DNA of 5,675 bases from Candidatus Parcubacteria bacterium (lineage in GTDB: Bacteria > Patescibacteriota > Minisyncoccia > Phycocordibacterales > UBA1006), in contig JALVPH010000026.1 in the NCBI GenBank assembly GCA_027031875.1, forward strand, positions 1-5,675, given 5' to 3'. Positions 3,790 through 5,675 of this stretch are shown in pieces. How positions within the stretch are numbered: the first letter of the stretch is position 1; each line of letters opens with the position of its first letter. The notes beneath the pieces were generated by a model that was given only the letters and a program-made list of their open reading frames with translations, did not search any database and had not been told where the DNA came from. Made by a program: the position numbers and the translations under genes.

Positions 3790-5481
3790 ATGAAGAAGCG
3801 GAAACGACAAACAACAAAATACATATTCGTCGTAGGTGGCGTGATGTCAGGTGTAGGAAAAGGAATTACCTCCTCTTCCATAGGAAAGATTCTCCAGATG
3901 GCCGGATACCGCGTCTCTGCAGTGAAAATTGATCCCTACATTAATGTGGATGCAGGAACGCTCAATCCGATTGAACACGGAGAGACATTCGTTCTTGAGG
4001 ATGGTCACGAAACAGATCAAGATATGGGAAACTATGAGCGTTTCCTGAACCAATCGCTCACACGAGAATCCTACATCACTACCGGATCAATTTATCAAAA
4101 AGTAATTCAAGATGAGCGCGCACTTCGTTATGATGGTAAAACGGTTTCTGTCGTCCCTCACATTCCTCTCGCAGTTATTGAACAGATACGAAAAGCTGCA
4201 AAAAAACAGGATGCGGAAATTATGGTCGTGGAAATTGGAGGAACAGTTGGAGAATACGAGAACATTCTCTTTCTTGAGGCTGCGAGAATGATGAAGCGAA
4301 AGCAGCCTGACGATGTGCTCTTTGTGCTTGTTTCCTACCTCCCTATTCCAAAGAATCTTGGAGAGATGAAGACGAAACCGACACAACAAGCAATCCGAAC
4401 ACTTCAAGAATCAGGGGTATTTCCCGACATCATCGTTGCGCGAGGAGAGAAGCCACTTGATATTCCTCGCAAGGAAAAGATTGCACAAGCATCGCTCCTC
4501 AATAGGGAGGATATTATCTCCGCACCTGACATTTCTTCTGTCTATGATATTCCAGAATACTTTATTCAAGAAAAGCTTGATCAACGAATACTCCATAAAC
4601 TTCACATTAAGAAAAAGAGAAATAGAGAAGCACAAGAGGAGGTGAGGAAGTGGGAAACATTCACTCGATCTACGAAGAAACTTCGGGATGAGGTGCATAT
4701 CGCGATTGTAGGAAAATACTTCTCCTCCGGAGACTTTGCCCTCACTGATGCATATGTTTCTGTCATTGAGGCACTCAAGTACGCAGGTTTTACAAACAAG
4801 GCGAAAGTCGTTCTCCACTGGTTTAACTCACGTGATTTTGAAACAGGAAAGCGAAAGGTAAATGAGTTAAAAAAGTATGACGGAATCCTTGTTCCTGGTG
4901 GTTTTGGAAATACAGGAATCGATGGGAAAGATATGGCGATTCGCTACGCGCGAGAATACACAATCCCATTCCTTGGACTCTGCCTCGGAATGCAACGCGC
5001 TGCAATTGAATTTGCGCGAAATGTGTGTGGAATAGAGAATGCAGAATCTGATGAGCGAAAAATACGAGGAAGCGCTCCTGTTATCACCACGATGGAAGAT
5101 CAAAAGAAGTTCATTAAAGAAAAGAAGCTCGGAGGAAGTATGCGGCTTGGGGCATACCATGCACAGCTCACAAAAGGATCGCTTGCGAGGAAGGTATATA
5201 AACAAAATGAGATATCAGAAAGACATCGTCACCGCTATGAACTCAATCCTGAGTATGTCCCAATCCTTGAAGAACACGGAATGAGAGTGAGTGGGTGGTC
5301 GGTAGAAGGAAGGCTTCCGGAAATCATCGAGCTCGATAGGAAACTCCATCCATTCTTCATTGCAACGCAGTTTCATCCAGAGCTTCAAGCACGTCCACTC
5401 TCCCCTCACCCACTCTTCGTTGCATTTATCGGGGAGAGTCTCAAACGAAAGAAAAATTTACAAAAGAAAAAAGAGAAGTAA
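3790..5481 (+). CDS. pyrG: CTP synthase (glutamine-hydrolysing)
   Basis: Converts UTP to CTP using ATP and ammonia from glutamine, the last step of de novo pyrimidine nucleotide synthesis. The N-terminal amidoligase domain (about 8-275) has the P-loop region GGVMSGVGKG (16-25) and KIDPYINVDAGT (46-57). The Mg-binding EDG (D71) and E148 of EIGGTVGE are present, as is MKTKPTQ (193-199). The class I glutamine amidotransferase domain (about 302-555) has the oxyanion strand LVPGGFG (367-373), nucleophile Cys398 in LGLCLGMQ, and His529/Glu531 in QFHPE. RHRHRYE is also conserved. The length of 563 is slightly above the usual 535-550 because of a basic N-terminal extension (KKRKRQ) and a Lys-rich tail. 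Where many homologues have VDPGT, this has VDAGT. No strong Shine-Dalgarno precedes the ATG; TACTCT five bases upstream could be an alternative -10. The tRNA-Gly gene follows after 18 bases. Confidence 0.97.
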   Translation: MKKRKRQTTKYIFVVGGVMSGVGKGITSSSIGKILQMAGYRVSAVKIDPYINVDAGTLNPIEHGETFVLEDGHETDQDMGNYERFLNQSLTRESYITTGSIYQKVIQDERALRYDGKTVSVVPHIPLAVIEQIRKAAKKQDAEIMVVEIGGTVGEYENILFLEAARMMKRKQPDDVLFVLVSYLPIPKNLGEMKTKPTQQAIRTLQESGVFPDIIVARGEKPLDIPRKEKIAQASLLNREDIISAPDISSVYDIPEYFIQEKLDQRILHKLHIKKKRNREAQEEVRKWETFTRSTKKLRDEVHIAIVGKYFSSGDFALTDAYVSVIEALKYAGFTNKAKVVLHWFNSRDFETGKRKVNELKKYDGILVPGGFGNTGIDGKDMAIRYAREYTIPFLGLCLGMQRAAIEFARNVCGIENAESDERKIRGSAPVITTMEDQKKFIKEKKLGGSMRLGAYHAQLTKGSLARKVYKQNEISERHRHRYELNPEYVPILEEHGMRVSGWSVEGRLPEIIELDRKLHPFFIATQFHPELQARPLSPHPLFVAFIGESLKRKKNLQKKKEK

Positions 5482-5484
5482 AAT
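5457..5484 (+). promoter_or_regulatory. Candidate promoter of tRNA-Gly inside the 3' end of pyrG
   Basis: TTTACA (5457-5462) and TAAAAT (5479-5484) each match consensus at five of six positions with a 16-base spacer. The -10 box overlaps the pyrG stop codon. Initiation near 5491 would leave a leader of about 9 bases before the tRNA. The surrounding A-rich sequence makes chance matches easier, and cotranscription with pyrG is the alternative. Confidence 0.45.
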
Positions 5485-5499
5485 AGAGTTGCTTCTCAA

Positions 5500-5570
5500 G
5501 CGGGTATAGTTTAGTGGTAGAACGCGGCCTTGCCATGGCTGAGACGGGGGTTCGATTCCCCCTACCCGCA
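5500..5570 (+). tRNA. glyT: tRNA-Gly, anticodon GCC
   Basis: A full cloverleaf. Acceptor: GCGGGTA (5500-5506) with TACCCGC (5563-5569), seven perfect pairs. D arm: GTTT/GAAC (5509-5512/5520-5523). Anticodon arm: CGGCC (5525-5529) with GGCTG (5537-5541), including one G-T, around loop TTGCCAT with anticodon GCC at 5532-5534. A 4-base variable loop follows, then T arm GGGGG-TTCGATT-CCCCC (5546-5562). The discriminator base is A5570; CCA is not encoded. It reads GGC and GGU glycine codons. Bacterial tRNA-Gly normally has U at the discriminator position, so A is notable. The symbol glyT is only a generic label; identity as tRNA-Gly(GCC) is certain. Confidence 0.97.
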
Positions 5571-5598
5571 CATTCTTTGGAACGTGTTTCAGTTCCTA

Positions 5599-5626
5599 TT
5601 GACAATAATTCTTGAGGATTTACATT
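5599..5626 (+). promoter_or_regulatory. Promoter reading out of the window to the right
   Basis: A perfect TTGACA (5599-5604) is followed after 16 bases by TACATT (5621-5626), which matches four of six -10 positions. An ATG lies five bases after the -10 box, the same close spacing seen at other starts in this window. Confidence 0.5.
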
Positions 5627-5631
5627 CATCA

Positions 5632-5675
5632 ATGAGCAGTTACACCTTTTCCCAAGGTTTGTCATTTTCTCATCT
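5632..5675 (+). CDS. Possible start of an unidentified gene cut by the window end
   Basis: The ATG at 5632 opens a frame (MSSYTFSQGLSFSH) that stays open to the right edge. No ribosome-binding sequence precedes it. The support is the promoter at 5599-5626 placed so that transcription would begin at or near the ATG, as inferred for frr and the microprotein. Fourteen codons are too few to recognise a family, and the frame could close soon after the edge. Confidence 0.4.
   Translation, partial: MSSYTFSQGLSFSH

Noticed and set aside
4411..4818. 135-codon minus-strand frame inside pyrG
   Set aside because: Antisense shadow of a confidently identified CTP synthase; Cys/Ser/Leu-rich with no motif.
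203..5481. Alternative genetic code (UGA as glycine, as in Gracilibacteria and Absconditabacteria)
   Set aside because: All stops seen are TAA or TAG, which is compatible with it, but full-length genes contain no in-frame TGA and use GGN for glycine, so there is no positive evidence for recoding.
5579..5596. GGAAC/GTTCC hairpin after tRNA-Gly as a terminator
   Set aside because: Only five pairs with an 8-base loop and no T tract; it also abuts the -35 box of the next promoter.
5441..5665. 74-residue minus-strand frame containing GRGNRTPVSAMARPRS
   Set aside because: It is the antisense translation of the tRNA-Gly gene, a well-known spurious protein sequence in databases.

Overview
The window looks like chromosomal housekeeping DNA from a small-genome bacterium, most likely of the Candidate Phyla Radiation (Patescibacteria, perhaps Parcubacteria). 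This is an inference from gene content and style: divergent, lysine- and glutamate-rich versions of universal proteins, frr directly followed by rseP, tRNA-type RNAs without an encoded CCA, and a tmRNA with an unusual tag. No 16S rRNA or other decisive marker is present.

Layout, left to right. (1) 2-178, + strand: C-terminal end of a small membrane protein running in from the left, closed by a hairpin terminator that overlaps the stop codon of the next, convergent gene. (2) 203-1016, - strand: a two-gene unit made of a 38-residue coiled-coil microprotein and a class I SAM-dependent methyltransferase. (3) 1091-1484, + strand: a complete tmRNA (ssrA) with tRNA-like ends, pseudoknots and a readable 19-codon tag ending FALA, followed by its terminator. 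Its promoter is back to back with that of the microprotein. (4) 1535-1920: about 385 bases without a gene, holding two long near-perfect palindromes with the same 16-base core, further hairpins and a REP-like inverted repeat. (5) 1921-3620, - strand: operon frr (ribosome recycling factor) then rseP (site-2 protease), ending in a strong bidirectional terminator. (6) 3621-3789: divergent control region between frr and pyrG. (7) 3790-5481, + strand: pyrG (CTP synthase), preceded by a good promoter, a possible 9-codon leader peptide and a terminator-like hairpin. (8) 5500-5570: tRNA-Gly(GCC), with a candidate promoter inside the end of pyrG. (9) 5599-5675: a second promoter and the apparent first codons of a gene leaving the window.

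Functionally, tmRNA and ribosome recycling factor both serve ribosome recovery and recycling. RseP handles membrane protein turnover and pyrG makes CTP. The methyltransferase and the microprotein have no assignable substrate or partner.

The most interesting signals are regulatory. Several genes have a -10 box only 5-8 bases before the ATG and no Shine-Dalgarno, suggesting leaderless mRNAs. The pyrG leader has the architecture of a transcription attenuator. The twin palindromes keep pairing although their flanks differ. The tmRNA tag ends in ALA rather than LAA, and the tRNA-Gly has A instead of U at the discriminator position. I found no CRISPR array, transposon or defence system.
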